Shown here one piece after another: positions 33,301-43,810 of a stretch of 64,000 nt of DNA. The position numbers were made by a program, and so were the translations under genes. The stretch is from Isoetes taiwanensis (lineage: Eukaryota > Streptophyta > Lycopodiopsida > Isoetales > Isoetaceae): contig JAJEKV010000025.1 of the NCBI GenBank assembly GCA_021234155.1, positions 8,898,330-8,962,329 of the forward strand, in the 5' to 3' direction. Position 1 is the stretch's first letter; each line of letters starts with the position of its first letter. The notes beneath the pieces are model-generated. The model saw only the letters and a program-made list of their open reading frames with translations, was not told the DNA's origin and searched no databases.

Positions 33301-35350
33301 ACTTGTGAACTTTTTGCTTTTCAATTTTTGATTTCTGGTTGCATGCTATTTCTATTCTTGTGCATTGGGATTTGATGCATCTTTTCTAGAAGTTGCCATA
33401 TTTCTTTCAATGATTATGACGATCAGCATTTTCTGGACATATTTTTGGGTTATGGATATACATTATGTCTTTACACCCCACCCGAGTGAGCTGCACCTTT
33501 AGTTTTTGAGTGGGCTATATTTCATATGTTTATATATTTCTTATGAGTTGCGGAATATTTGGCTACTTATCACACTATTGCATCATCATTGCTATATGTC
33601 TTTGCCCTTTTGCTTTTAAGTTTAAATCTTCTCCAGATATCGATTCTTTATCATTATGCTCTCATTTTATACTATGGTACATTATATTTTCTTTGTGATT
33701 TGTCTCTTTGCCTTTTTTATGATTACTTTGAATCTCCTCTTCGATTTGGCCCTGACGTTACCTGTGTTCTTCATATGATCTCAATCTTGCCGTTTTTCGA
33801 CTTTGACTTGGCCCTTTGCTTGTTTACATGTATCTCCATTCATATCCTTCTACCAAAGTTCGATCTCAGGTAGTTTGACTTCGATTTCCACGCTGTTGCC
33901 CCTAACCTCAACCTTGATTTCTATCATTTCGTTCGCTTGTCTATAGGCCTCTTAACCCTTCCATTGATTCGACCTCCTTCACGAGAAGCAGTGCATCTGC
34001 CATAGCCATCTACGTTTTTCGTCTCCCCTTTGTCTAGAACTAACACCTCACCTCTCTCTTTTTTAGTAGCTAACACTTTCCATGGATAGCTTTACTACTA
34101 ATATGTCACTTCACATCGTCATTGTGTTTTTGGTCCATTTATCATTACTTCTTTTGTTTTCTCATAGCAGACCATATGTATGGCACTCGCTTTATTAATA
34201 ATATGTCATTTTACCTAGCCATTATGTTTTTATTTCTTCTTTTTTACCATATGGCTGACCTCCTTGCACTCCACCCCCGCCTTGGCACTTTTGACCTCCA
34301 TCTCCTCCTTTTCATTGGCCACAACCTTACTTTTGACTATTTAACCCTCATTTTTGTTCGATTTATGTTGTGATCCGAATTAATTTTTGTCTCAATTTCC
34401 TTCTTGAACTTCCTTTGCTTGGTGCTAACATGTCTACATCCTCTTCCTCAATCTCGTCCCTCATTTGCAAAAGTATGATTCATATTGGAGCCTTTATTCA
34501 TGGCTTTAGGCATATGGTATTTTGTCTTCTTACATCACCACACCTATCTCCTCTGCTAACTTGAACCAGACCTTAGCACCTTCCCTCTCCTAATCTTGTT
34601 CCAAACCATTTCACAACCTTATGAACCTCTTTGCTCTAGACTTCGTGTTGATGTCAACCTCATTTTTCTTCTTGACATTGCTCTGCGATTGATCATTATG
34701 TTGGTATTTGCATGCATCTGGTAAGCTTCGAGAAGTTGCCTTTTATGTTATTGGATGTGGTTGACATTTCATGTTCTTAGTTTTGGTCTTTTCATTTTGG
34801 CAGACTAGGCATATTGTTTGATCCCTTTATACACGGCTTACATCGCTATGTTCCGCCGCTTTGTTATTTCGTGCTTTCTACATGCTGTTTCCTATCTCCC
34901 TGCTTCCCCCTTTGTCGTTGCGGCATTTTTCGCCTCTCTTCATCATCCTCATATGTCGCCCTCGTCCATTACTTGAGCCTCGGCAGCCATATCCTTCTTT
35001 CATCAAATTTTCAACCTTCCCTCCCCCGCCATTTTACCTTTATCGTCAGTCCACCTCTCGTCGGGCCCGCCCCCCTCGTACCTTTCTTCCTCTCCTTCCT
35101 TCCTGCCTCAGCATGTACGCTCTATTGTTCTCCACTTCGCGCATCCCGCGGCTCCATTTCCCTCGTTGGCCCGCGCTGCTCTCGTCATGGTTTCCTTTGC
35201 CGCTTTTTTGCGCATCTCCAAGGCCCTTGCCCTAAACTACCCTTCTATATTGCCTGTGCACATTTCTTTTTACGGGGTAGTCCGATATTGTTCCTATGGT
35301 CGGCTACCCCTCTCTATTCTTCAAAACATTGTATACTGCTGCTGTGATGA
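30300..35350 (+). other. Five-kb strand-asymmetric pyrimidine-rich tract, possible non-coding transcript
   Basis: From just after the TATA box to about 35350, the plus strand is strikingly rich in T and C and poor in A; 34850-35200 is almost a C/T leader (CTTCCTCTCCTTCCTTCCTG). Both flanks are ordinary A/T-balanced DNA. Open frames such as 34814-35347 (177 residues) overlap another long frame in a different phase, have Cys/Leu/Ser/Phe-heavy composition, and reflect base bias, not selection. No protein domain, LTR pair or tRNA was found. Strand asymmetry beginning at a promoter fits a long transcribed unit, but could also be an internal region of a non-coding LTR element. Confidence 0.45.
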
Positions 35351-35740
35351 ATGACAAGCCTATCTATCGGCCAGTTTTGTGTCTCTTGCGAGTCCCTTCC
35401 AAGAATAAAATGTTCTCTCATGGAATGTACTTATGTCATGCCAATTGTATTATTTAAAGGGACTTATGCCAATTTTTGCATTTGTGTTAGCATATTACGG
35501 TGGTTTAATGCATTTGAAAACAACTCAATACAACAGTTAGAAAAGAGTTTAATTCCACTGCTTGGATATTCAAAAGCTCAAGGTTCTTCTGATGCAAAGA
35601 TGGCAGAGAAGATATTGCCAAAGAGAATCTTGCACACTAATTTTTCAGCCAAAGACTGAGCAAACAAATTCAGATTCAGATGTCATAAGGCTGAGATAGG
35701 TATTCTGCGAAAAACTTGAAGTTTGCAGGCCAAAAATGTT
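35351..35740. other. No gene recognised
   Basis: A plus-strand frame (35351-35659) has a soluble-looking C-terminal half (QLEKSLIPLLGYSKAQ), but no family or splice site supports it. Confidence 0.35.
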
Positions 35741-35748
35741 TTTTTACC

Positions 35749-35884
35749 TGATGCAGTGACTGAAACACCACAACAATTCGCCCTTTGGCTGCACTCATGC
35801 CATGATGCAAGGCCCAAATTCTCTTCTTTATTTGTGGTCCTGTTACAGATACATAACTGAGCAGTTCCAGAACACTATCCATTA
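35749..35884 (-). CDS. Possible isolated exon, unidentified
   Basis: An open segment beginning LMDSVLELLSYVSVTGPQIK and ending VVVFQSLHQ is followed immediately by a plausible donor (CATCAG|GTAAAA). A weak acceptor (GACATAAG) precedes it. The composition is protein-like, but I recognise no family, and no neighbouring exon could be joined with confidence. It could be a remnant. Confidence 0.3.
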
Positions 35885-36355
35885 ACTTATGTCAAATGAG
35901 AATTATAATTCCACTTTGCATATTACCAAAGGATTGGTCTAGATGGTGCGTGCAGAAACATCCTGCAAGAAACCAGAAACCCTCCTCCAAGAACCAAAAA
36001 CGAAATGCATAAACTGCATTAAGAATTCTAATTGCACTGGAACCTTAAAAATCGCTTACTTTGGATTTGTCAAAATGCTTGATGATTTAGGTCATCAAAA
36101 ATGCATGAAGATAAATAGTCGAGTTAGAGCATTTAATACAATGAGCACCATTGACAGAATTGGGCACCATGGATGGAATAAATCTCTCTGATTCATTCTC
36201 ATCCATGCACATAACAGGTTTTATACTTAAATATGTATTATGCTTAAATGTACATGCAAATATTGCATTCAGTATAACTATATTCAATTGCCTCTACACT
36301 AATATAATACCTTCATGTCTTCGGATTAGAATTGCCATGTATTTGCATGTGCGGA
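35885..36355. other. No gene recognised
   Basis: AT-rich intergenic sequence upstream of the tandem duplication. Confidence 0.5.
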
Positions 36356-37221
36356 TAGAATATGTAGCAAAATAACAGGGGGTTCCAGGGGGATTTGATA
36401 TGGATGTAAAAATAACAATTCCTGAAACCATAGACTATACACCCCAAAAAATTGAATAAGTTGTTATAAAAAAAAAAAACATAGATCCAAGGTTAAAAAT
36501 AATCACATTAACTCACTGGATATATTAGTTAAAGTAGTCTAATTAGGACATTGAGTTATTTTGGTAGAGGTTCGAGCCGTTGTATTTCATATTCTAAAAT
36601 CTTAGACAAAGACGTATAGAGGTTTGATATTCCCTCAAAACCTTAGGGGAAATCGTATTTCATATTTCAAAATCATAGGCGCCTCCAATCATAAATGACT
36701 ATAAGCGAAACGAGAGGCGCCCAGAGGTCCCAACATACGATCTGGGTCGTAGGATCGACGAATCTAACGACTGTGGTAGTCCAGGGTGCACCTCGTTTAG
36801 AATATGTAGCAAAATAACAGGGGGTTCTAAATGGATTTGATATGGATGTAAAAATAACAATTCCTGAAACTATTTCATCCCCAAAAAATTGAATAAGTTG
36901 TTATAAAAAAAACATAGATTCAAGATAAAAAATAATCACATTAACTCACTGGGTATATTGGTTAAAGTAGTCTAATTAGGACATTGAGTTATTTTGGTAG
37001 AGGTTCAAGCCCCCGTATTTTATATTCTAAAATCTTAGGCAAAGACGTATAGAGGTTTGATATTCCCTCAAAACCTTAGGGGAAATCGTATTTCATATTT
37101 CAAAATTTTAATCATAAATGACTATAAGCAAAATGAGAGGCGCCCAGAGGCCCCAACATACGATCTGGGTCGTAGGATCGATGAATCCAACGACTGTGGT
37201 AGTCCAGGGTGCACCTCGTTT
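36356..37221 (+). repeat. Tandem duplication, two ~430-bp units
   Basis: Unit 1 (36356-36797) and unit 2 (36798-37221) both run from TAGAATATGTAGCAAAATAA to CCAGGGTGCACCTCGTTTAG. The next bases (TAGAATATGTGCGGATAG) resume the sequence that precedes unit 1. Each unit contains TTAACTCACTGG and GAGGTTCGAGCC/GAGGTTCAAGCC, the latter B-box-like. Unit 2 lacks GCGCCTCC and other short pieces. A third, inverted and diverged relative lies at 19452-19612. Confidence 0.85.
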
Positions 37222-38365
37222 AGAATATGTGCGGATAGACATTTCAGCAAGTTCTTTGGTCTGTCATACATCAAAATAACGGATGCCTCATATCCACTCC
37301 AATTGTTGCCTATCTATATTTCTTGATACAAAGTGTTAGAAAAGCAACCAATTGGTACATAGGACTTCTATCCCATCAGTTCTGTGAGGCATGTAACGAA
37401 AGCAGCCATTGTTTTGTCTCAAGATGAAGCAAGAAAGACGCTATGACCATGGACAATCAGCAAGGCGTAAACAATGGATATGAACAAATGGTTGGATCAT
37501 AAACAAATGCATGTTTTCCTCAACCTTCCAATACACTTATAAGATCTGAATGACGTGCCAACAAACTAATCCAAACATTACAGGACATAATACATAAGTC
37601 TGCTTCATAGATCAAGGATCGATCCTTACAGAGCTAGAAATTTAACACATCTACAAAAGGAAATAGCCAATACCTAGAATTTTGAGTTTAGTTACAAGCA
37701 GATACACAATAGTATTCAGAAGGTCTCTTAGAGCATGAACCTGAAAACATAGGCCCAAATTGATGCAGTGCAAGATATACGAAATGATCAAAGCACGTTT
37801 GACAATCAAAATCCTTACACATGCCATTTTTAAATTGAAAGATAGGAAAGCAAAAAAAAGTGACCATCAATTTTTGCTTTGCAAAAGCCGAAACACTACG
37901 AAGGCCATTGGAAGAGCTCCAAATGGTGGAAAAAAATTCCACTGTCATGATCAAATTGGGGATTTATCTATAGTCAAGTGACCCAAATGCAGGCTCTATT
38001 CCATAATTAGATGGTTCGACAAAGGCTTAAAGAGACGGAATGCCAGATATATTAGAATCCCTCTTCTGTAAGCAAATCTTGCTTTGTGATTGATTAGAAC
38101 CATAGTCCAGATGATTGGCACCATGGTGGAGTCAAAATTAAAGCCCGAAATCTGAATACATATGAACTGAACTCGCAAGAATGGAAATGAAAACATAAAC
38201 AACTCTCAAGCAAGATTGGAATGTTATGAAGAGCAGAACAAAAAAAAATGGGAGATGCACACCATATAATATGATGGAAGCAAGTCAATCTCATGTCCTT
38301 CCATGATTAGAAAGACTCATCAGCATAGTCCTTCAACAACAAATCTCTGAAATACTTCGAACCTG
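37222..38365. other. No gene recognised
   Basis: No family recognised in either strand's open segments (for example 37688-37954 minus). Confidence 0.4.
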
Positions 38366-38387
38366 TCAGACGAACAGAGAATTGTTG

Positions 38388-38587
38388 AGAAGCCTTAGAT
38401 GCTTCATTTTTTGCCCCTTCAAAAGTTCCTGGATATTCGCCGGAATAATCATATTGCCCAATAAACATCTAAGCCAATCAATGTTTAGGGCAATAGCTTG
38501 TAATAATGCCAAATAGCATTTGGACGTGTCTTCCATGCGACCTGCATTCCTCAATTGCCAGAAAAGGAAATCCATCGAAAGAAAGAC
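38388..38587 (-). CDS. Possible exon, unidentified
   Basis: After a good acceptor (TGATTTGTGCAG), the minus strand reads VFLSMDFLFWQLRNAGRMED and continues through LALLQAIALNIDWLRCLLGN before a TGA. A donor (AATGCAG|GTCGCA) lies inside the frame, so the true exon may be only 47 bases. The leucine-rich helical composition is protein-like, but no family is recognised. Confidence 0.25.
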
Positions 38588-38599
38588 CCTGCACAAATC

Positions 38600-39222
38600 A
38601 TACTGAAGTTAGTTCTCTTAATTTTTAGTAGTCAGAAATATCTTTCGGCGTCAAACATTCCCACAACCTTAGGCAAAGACGCTTGAAGAAAAAATCCAAA
38701 AAGTCTTCCACTTGCCAGGAAAACCAAGTTTAAACAATAGATCTAAGAAAGAAATTAACTATTAAGGATGTAAACAAACATTCATAACAAAGAGTTGAAA
38801 AAATCACAAAGCACGAGTAATTAGTCTAAATTTGTAGGTATGGCCACGAATGTGAAAACACATATGCTTAGCGAGATTAGACGTGTGCTCATAAATGAGA
38901 TATATGGCAACGAAAGTCCCAATAGGGAGATGTAAACTGGTCAATGAGTTGGCCATTTTGTTAGGCATGTCAAAGGGAAGTGCCAAAATGAGCTAGCACC
39001 AAAAATGGCCAGGAGGAAATATTGACTTCTCTTCTGGACACACATGTAAAGTCAATGATTGGAAACCCCATGGACGAAACTGAAGACATATTTGAAGCAT
39101 TCAGTGCAACTTAAAAGTCTCAATGCTGACGTTCGTGGCAAGGAATGGATTGCTTTATAGAATTCCTAAGAAAATGACGTGCAGATCGCAAGAACATCAT
39201 TAAGGATCTCAATGCACATCAG
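38600..39222. other. No gene recognised
   Basis: AT-rich intergenic sequence. The frame of the next feature extends upstream of its Met with stops nearby. Confidence 0.5.
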
Positions 39223-39523
39223 TTGGAGATAATAAAAAATGCCTTGCATCAAGGGGAAAGCTCTAGTGGAGCAAGGCCTAGCATGTCCCACTTTTCTTTG
39301 GAGAATCACATGAATACATCAATCTTTGTTGAACCCATACTAGTAGAGGCCATGGATACGATGTGCCTTATTGAAAAGAAAGCAACTCGTCGCACACATC
39401 AAATCAAGATCAATGGGACACAACACTTCCAAGATGATGAGCTCTATAGTGGATGGGTTTTTAAGGGTGAAGATAGGGCCATGCCATATGAGTTGGCTCA
39501 AAGATACATATGTTTCAAGAGCC
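39223..39523 (+). pseudogene. Unidentified coding-like frame interrupted by an LTR element
   Basis: About 100 residues (from MEIIKNALHQGESSSGARPS to RAMPYELAQRYICFKSP) read like coding sequence, then the frame runs into the LTR starting at 39524 and ends at 39666. Beyond the LTR cluster, at about 40264-40335, the plus strand reads YELAQHSLDTPLEYLRSMAR, with a YELAQ echo of the interrupted end. I infer an unidentified gene or element gene disrupted by the insertion. No family recognised. Confidence 0.35.
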
Positions 39524-39690
39524 CTGTAACGTTCCTTAACCATCCCGGCCTAACCAATTGGCCAAAACATCCGGATATTTATGGGATATACATCCCACCC
39601 TCTGATGGCGGTATCGGGAAATGCCACACCAAGATCTACTCGAGCGGTCTTTTATGGGTCTATTAGAATCTGTCCCACTAGAATTATGCT
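39524..39690 (+). mobile_element. Short LTR, copy 1
   Basis: Starts TGTAACGTTCCTTAACC and contains CACACCAAGATCTACTCGAG and ATGGGTCTATTAGAA, matching the LTR at 39829-39988 throughout. The right end is eroded. It is followed by an internal segment in reversed orientation. Confidence 0.6.
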
Positions 39691-39828
39691 CGTCCTCGAG
39701 CATCATGCTTTCATTGCAGACACAACTACATGGTACTTTCCCTCCAAGGTGGAACTACGTGTCATATGACATCCATGTCATTTGTGCCCCCATGGAAACT
39801 CGAACTCGAGCCCTGCTCTGATACCAAA
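39691..39828 (-). mobile_element. TRIM-like internal region, reversed
   Basis: GCTCTGATACCA (39815-39826) is the reverse complement of the tRNA-iMet primer-binding site TGGTATCAGAGC and lies 2 bases from the LTR at 39829. The whole ~135 bp is the reverse complement of 39989-40130 with divergence (for example GAGGACGAGCATAATTCTAG, a polypurine-tract-like end, at the minus-strand 3' side). Confidence 0.65.
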
Positions 39829-39988
39829 TGTAACATTCCTAAATCAACTGGGCAAAATCGTCTAGATGTTTATGAGCAGTCGCTTCTACCCATTTATGTT
39901 GGTGTCTCAGGAATGCGACACTAAGATCCATTCGAGTGTTCTCCCATGGGTCCATTACAATAAGAACATGTCGATTAGGAATGTTACA
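39829..39988. mobile_element. Short LTR, copy 2 (160 bp), shared by two divergent primer-binding sites
   Basis: Begins TGTAACATTCCTA and ends TAGGAATGTTACA, a 13-bp perfect inverted repeat with the canonical TG...CA. On both sides the sequence continues with a 2-base spacer and then a tRNA-iMet primer-binding site pointing away from the LTR (39815-39826 minus, 39991-40002 plus). A normal element has the site only on one side of its 5' LTR. No gag/pol is present, so the unit is of TRIM (terminal-repeat retrotransposon in miniature) type. Confidence 0.75.
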
Positions 39989-40130
39989 TTTGGTATCAGA
40001 GCAGGGCTCGACTTCAAGTCTCCATGAGGGCATAAATGACATGGATGCAATAAATTCTGCGTTGGAGGGGAAATACGGTGTGGTTATGTCTACAATGGAA
40101 GCATGATGCTTGAGGACCACCCGATACCAT
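39989..40130 (+). mobile_element. TRIM-like internal region, forward
   Basis: TTTGGTATCAGAGCAGGGCT directly follows the LTR; TGGTATCAGAGC is the iMet primer-binding site (39991-40002). About 140 bp later GAAGCATGATGCTTGAGGAC leads to a third LTR. There is no coding capacity. Confidence 0.7.
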
Positions 40131-40250
40131 GGTGGGCAAAACTATCTAGACGTTTATGAGTAATCCATTCTATTCATTTATGCCAGTGTCTCCAGAACGT
40201 GACACCAAGATCCACTCGAGCAGTCTCCCATGGGTTCATTACAATATCTT
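40131..40250 (+). mobile_element. Short LTR, copy 3 (both ends eroded)
   Basis: GGGCAAAACTATCTAGACGT through GTGACACCAAGATCCACTCG to CCCATGGGTTCATTACAATA matches LTR copy 2. The TGTAACATTCC start and the TGTTACA end are missing. Confidence 0.6.
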
Positions 40251-41290
40251 TGGGTGTGATAGAGTATGAACTAGCTCAGCATAGCTTGGATACTCCTTTG
40301 GAATATCTTAGGTCCATGGCGAGGAAGAGAGCATGAAGGAGCCATGATCGTTGTGAACGTTGGTCTTCTTTCCTTTTCAAGTTCTGTTAGAGATCGTGCA
40401 CCACCTCCATGTGCGCATGTGTTTGAGTTGGAGTGAGTTCCTCTTGAATTATGTCATTTTTTATTCACTAACACATATTCGTATGTCTTAACTTTGAAGT
40501 CGCTCTTGTTGAATGTAGTCCAAAGAAGCAATTGCTCAAGACCACTGAAGATGGCAAGCTATTTTGGAATAGGATTAATACTGTCACAAACAACATTTGC
40601 CGCAACATCCACAAGGGTGATTGAAATTAGCAATGCTTTGACTCAAAGAAAGAGGCGAGTGTTAGAAGTATGCTTAGCTCAAATCAGGAGTCATATCATG
40701 GAGGAAGGTCATGAAATGTTGTGGTCAACATGTTAAAAGCAACAGGTATTAGAGTCCCTTGTTCTTTATTGTGACCGACATTGTATTCGTGCTTGATTTA
40801 TATCATCCAGAGGTAATTGAAAGAAGCAGCTAAAGCTAGCAGAGGCTATGGACGTTCTCATAAAATGAGATAGCTATGTGTGGAAGCATTTGAAGTACGT
40901 CTCTAATGCTTGCCACAAATCGTATAGCTAGTTCAATATAAGTGGACTAAGATATTGTGTTGTTGCAGTGTCTAAAGGCCAACATAACTGAAAAGAAAGG
41001 GGTATCTAGAACCGAGCCAGCTTTGAAAGCAAGGTATGACGAAGGGACGAGTTGCTATATTGGATCTGGAAGTTACGAGGCACCAGTAACCTTTTTGTAA
41101 GTATAATTTTGATCAGGATTTAGGGTACTCACATTCGATACTAACATCAGTTTGGGTGGTCATGCTCAACAGAGAATCACTGTTTAGAAGAAATAGTAAT
41201 ACATGCGAACGTGAAAGGGCCTTTAAACAAGGCAATTGTGTGGCCATACAATATGCTTATGCATGTGAAAGGGGCGACATATGTAACATT
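40251..41290. other. No gene recognised apart from a short frame
   Basis: A plus-strand frame at 40494-40736 (80 residues, FGIGLILSQTTFAATSTRVI) has no recognised family. The YELAQ echo of the interrupted frame lies at 40264-40335. Confidence 0.35.
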
Positions 41291-41717
41291 CACTACATAA
41301 TTATTTGCAACTATTAAACCTAACTTTTCGTGGAAGGAGAGGCCACGGATCTAGTACGTGGCATGCGTCATTGCCACGCTGGCATCCGCATGGCATGGAT
41401 GACTCCGGCTACGCTAGCATAACGATAGCCATGTAGTAAGCATCGTTAAATGACATTGACTTCGTGACGCTGCATTGGCATCCGCGTGGAGAGCACGATG
41501 CCGGCCGCACTGGCACACTCGTTGCCACGTGTACGTAAAGTCATTTAACGACGATTAAACCGCGTTTAAAAACGCCGCGATTGCGACGAGTATACGACGA
41601 CAACGTCCAGATGTTGATATAGACGTCGTTTAAAGATGAGACATCGTTGTTTATTGACATGTCGATGACATCCAGACGTCGATATACACGTCGCTATGGA
41701 ATTATGATTTTATAGTG
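41291..41717. mobile_element. CACTA-like non-autonomous element, 427 bp
   Basis: The left end reads CACTACATAATTATTTGCAA and the reverse complement of the right end CACTATAAAATCATAATTCC; CACTA ends define the En/Spm class. The interior is much richer in CpG than its surroundings. It has repeated subterminal motifs (ACGTCCAGATGTTGATATAG and ACATCCAGACGTCGATATAC, both followed by ACGTCG) like those of CACTA elements. The flanking 3 bases (ATT, AGC) do not match, so a target duplication is not preserved or my ends are off. Confidence 0.5.
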
Positions 41718-42636
41718 AGCTGGTTCAGACATGAACATGAGCATGGTTGTATGCGCAGAGCTATTTTTAGCTGCACCAGTCCAGTGGCATGATTCTATTC
41801 TTCTCCTTTTTAATGATAACATATGCTGCTAGATTAAGCATGCTCCTAGGTAACATATTAGGTGTTTATGCAGTTAGATTCTAACTGAAACAAATAGAAT
41901 GAACTAGAAATCAGTTTAGTTCTACTATAAATTAGAACATTGGTTCAATGGTTAGGCCCTTTTAACATAGAGATAATCACAAGAATTCCGAAACTTTGAC
42001 CACCATAAAATTTCGCCCTAATTCGACAATATTTTATACAACAAAATTTTATGTTGAACTGTGGCGGCGTTTTTGGGCGGCGCCGCCTTCTACTCTGTTT
42101 CTGTGTAGCCTCTGCTTTTTCATCTTTGTTTCATGCAAACGCCATAGCCAGGGATGCAAATGAATGACACTTAGGCTTTCCTTGTCAGGGTATGCAACTT
42201 CGGCTTTCCTTTTCAGGGCCGATTCCTATTTTTACTTCCTTTCTATCTTCTTTCAGAAGCAATGATCCTATCAGGAGTTTTTTTCAGCTTGATTCTTCAT
42301 GAGTTCAGTGCTTGATTCTTGCAGACGAGTCCAATCCACCAAATGAAGGCCTCACCCGTTACAAAAGTAGACGGCCCCTTGGTCGTCCCCTGATTCTGAG
42401 TTCACCGGCTCAAGATCCTACCCATTGCCCTTTTCAACTACTACTTCAGATTTTTTTACTCCAGAGTGCAAACACCTGTCGAATCTAACAGTGCAGAGTG
42501 CAAAAACAAAACCGCCAAAGGGCAAATGCACAGAAATGCCAGAAATGAAAAGTTAAGGCACAGAAATGCCAAGCCAGGCACAGAAACGCAAAGCCAAGGC
42601 TGGAATCAATCAAGAACGGGCTAAAGTTTAAGGTGG
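41718..42636. other. No gene recognised
   Basis: AT-rich sequence with one run of short repeated words (CACAGAAATGCCA at about 42528, 42558 and 42578). Nothing else identified. Confidence 0.45.
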
Positions 42637-42781
42637 ACAAAATTTCGTCGGAGAATTTCTCTCACCGTTGAAATTTCTCCAGGAAATTTTGAGCAGACCT
42701 GGCGGTGGCGCCGCTAGGTCTGCTCAAAATTTCCTGGTCAAATTTCAACAGTGAGAGAAATTTCTCCTTCCAAAATTTGAA
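42637..42781. repeat. Near-perfect hairpin, ~52-bp arms
   Basis: The arm at 42650-42700 (GGAGAATTTCTCTCACCGTT, GAAATTTCTCCAGGAAATTT, TGAGCAGACCT) pairs with 42716-42767 over a 15-base GC-rich loop, with only a few mismatches and a small bulge. Pairing continues weakly to AAATTTC/AAATTTG outside. An RNA copy of either strand would form a long stem like a young plant MIRNA or a small MITE. The arms do not contain a conserved plant microRNA I recognise. Confidence 0.75.
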
Positions 42782-43810
42782 CGCAACAATGCCATGCCTG
42801 TAGCATTCCCAATTTCCTGATGACCCGCTCCTGACTACCACTGGTCGCATGACCCCACCGACAAACTGGGAATGTTGTCTCAGTTTTATTTCCTCTATAT
42901 ATACACCCATGAGCAACATCTTAAGACAACCAACGTAGTATCAATGCTTGCCCTAAGAGTGTGTGTCATTGTATTTTTTTTCCCTATGGGTGAAACATGT
43001 AAAGAATGGGTAAAATTAAACTAAATGCTTCAAACAATGTCACTAAGAAAGAAGGACGTGTGAGAAGCCAATGGATACAAGAAACATGCCATCCATATAA
43101 GAAGACGACGCAATTTTACTTTCAATAAGAAAATTCTAATACAATGCTCTTAAATTGAATTCAAACAAGAAAGAGACACACAAAGTACATGTTTAACAAA
43201 AGAATTTTCTTTTTGATGTCATTCATTCAAGTACATTATGTATAATGTCAAAAACTTTTACACAAGTGTGGCTCTTACAAAGTGACAAACCGAAATATAG
43301 TTGACCAAACATGCGACCTCCAAACATGTTACTAGTTATGTGAAATTTTATAATTGAAACCTCTCGTCTATTCTCTCCATTTTAACTAATTTGACATATA
43401 GGAAAACAAGATTCATGTTTTTTGGCCTACAAGAACAAATTAATTCACTAGGCTAAGACCTTAATGGTCTATATCATGCATTCTTAGGCCCTATGAGATG
43501 AATGGAATTCTCATGTGGAGTAATGTATTAAAAATTATTATTATTATTGAATAGAAAAGGAAGATAATCTTAAGATGAATGGTGGTATTCACATCTTTGT
43601 ATGTACAATAGTGAGCCACAATTAGCTCATCACAATATAGAAAGTCAATAATATTGGAGAAAGGAATAATACTTCTCCAAGAGTCCCCTTAAGCAAAACT
43701 TAAGCAAAAGGGAAAAATCCTGTACAAATAAAATAGTAACATGTCCGAACAGAACAATAGGCTAACATGTCTTAAACAGAAACTTTTTTCTTTGGATCAA
43801 AGAACCCAAG
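42782..43810. other. No gene; downstream region of the kinase gene
   Basis: AT-rich, with a (TTA)n stretch near 43538. The proximal part presumably includes the kinase 3' UTR; no decisive polyadenylation signal is singled out. Confidence 0.4.

Noticed and set aside
34814-35347. 177-residue open frame in the pyrimidine-rich tract
   Set aside because: Overlaps another long open frame in a different phase; both arise from the C/T bias that removes stop codons. Composition is Cys/Leu/Ser/Phe-heavy with no domain.
42662-42919. Minus-strand 85-residue frame
   Set aside because: It runs through the near-perfect hairpin and is explained by it.
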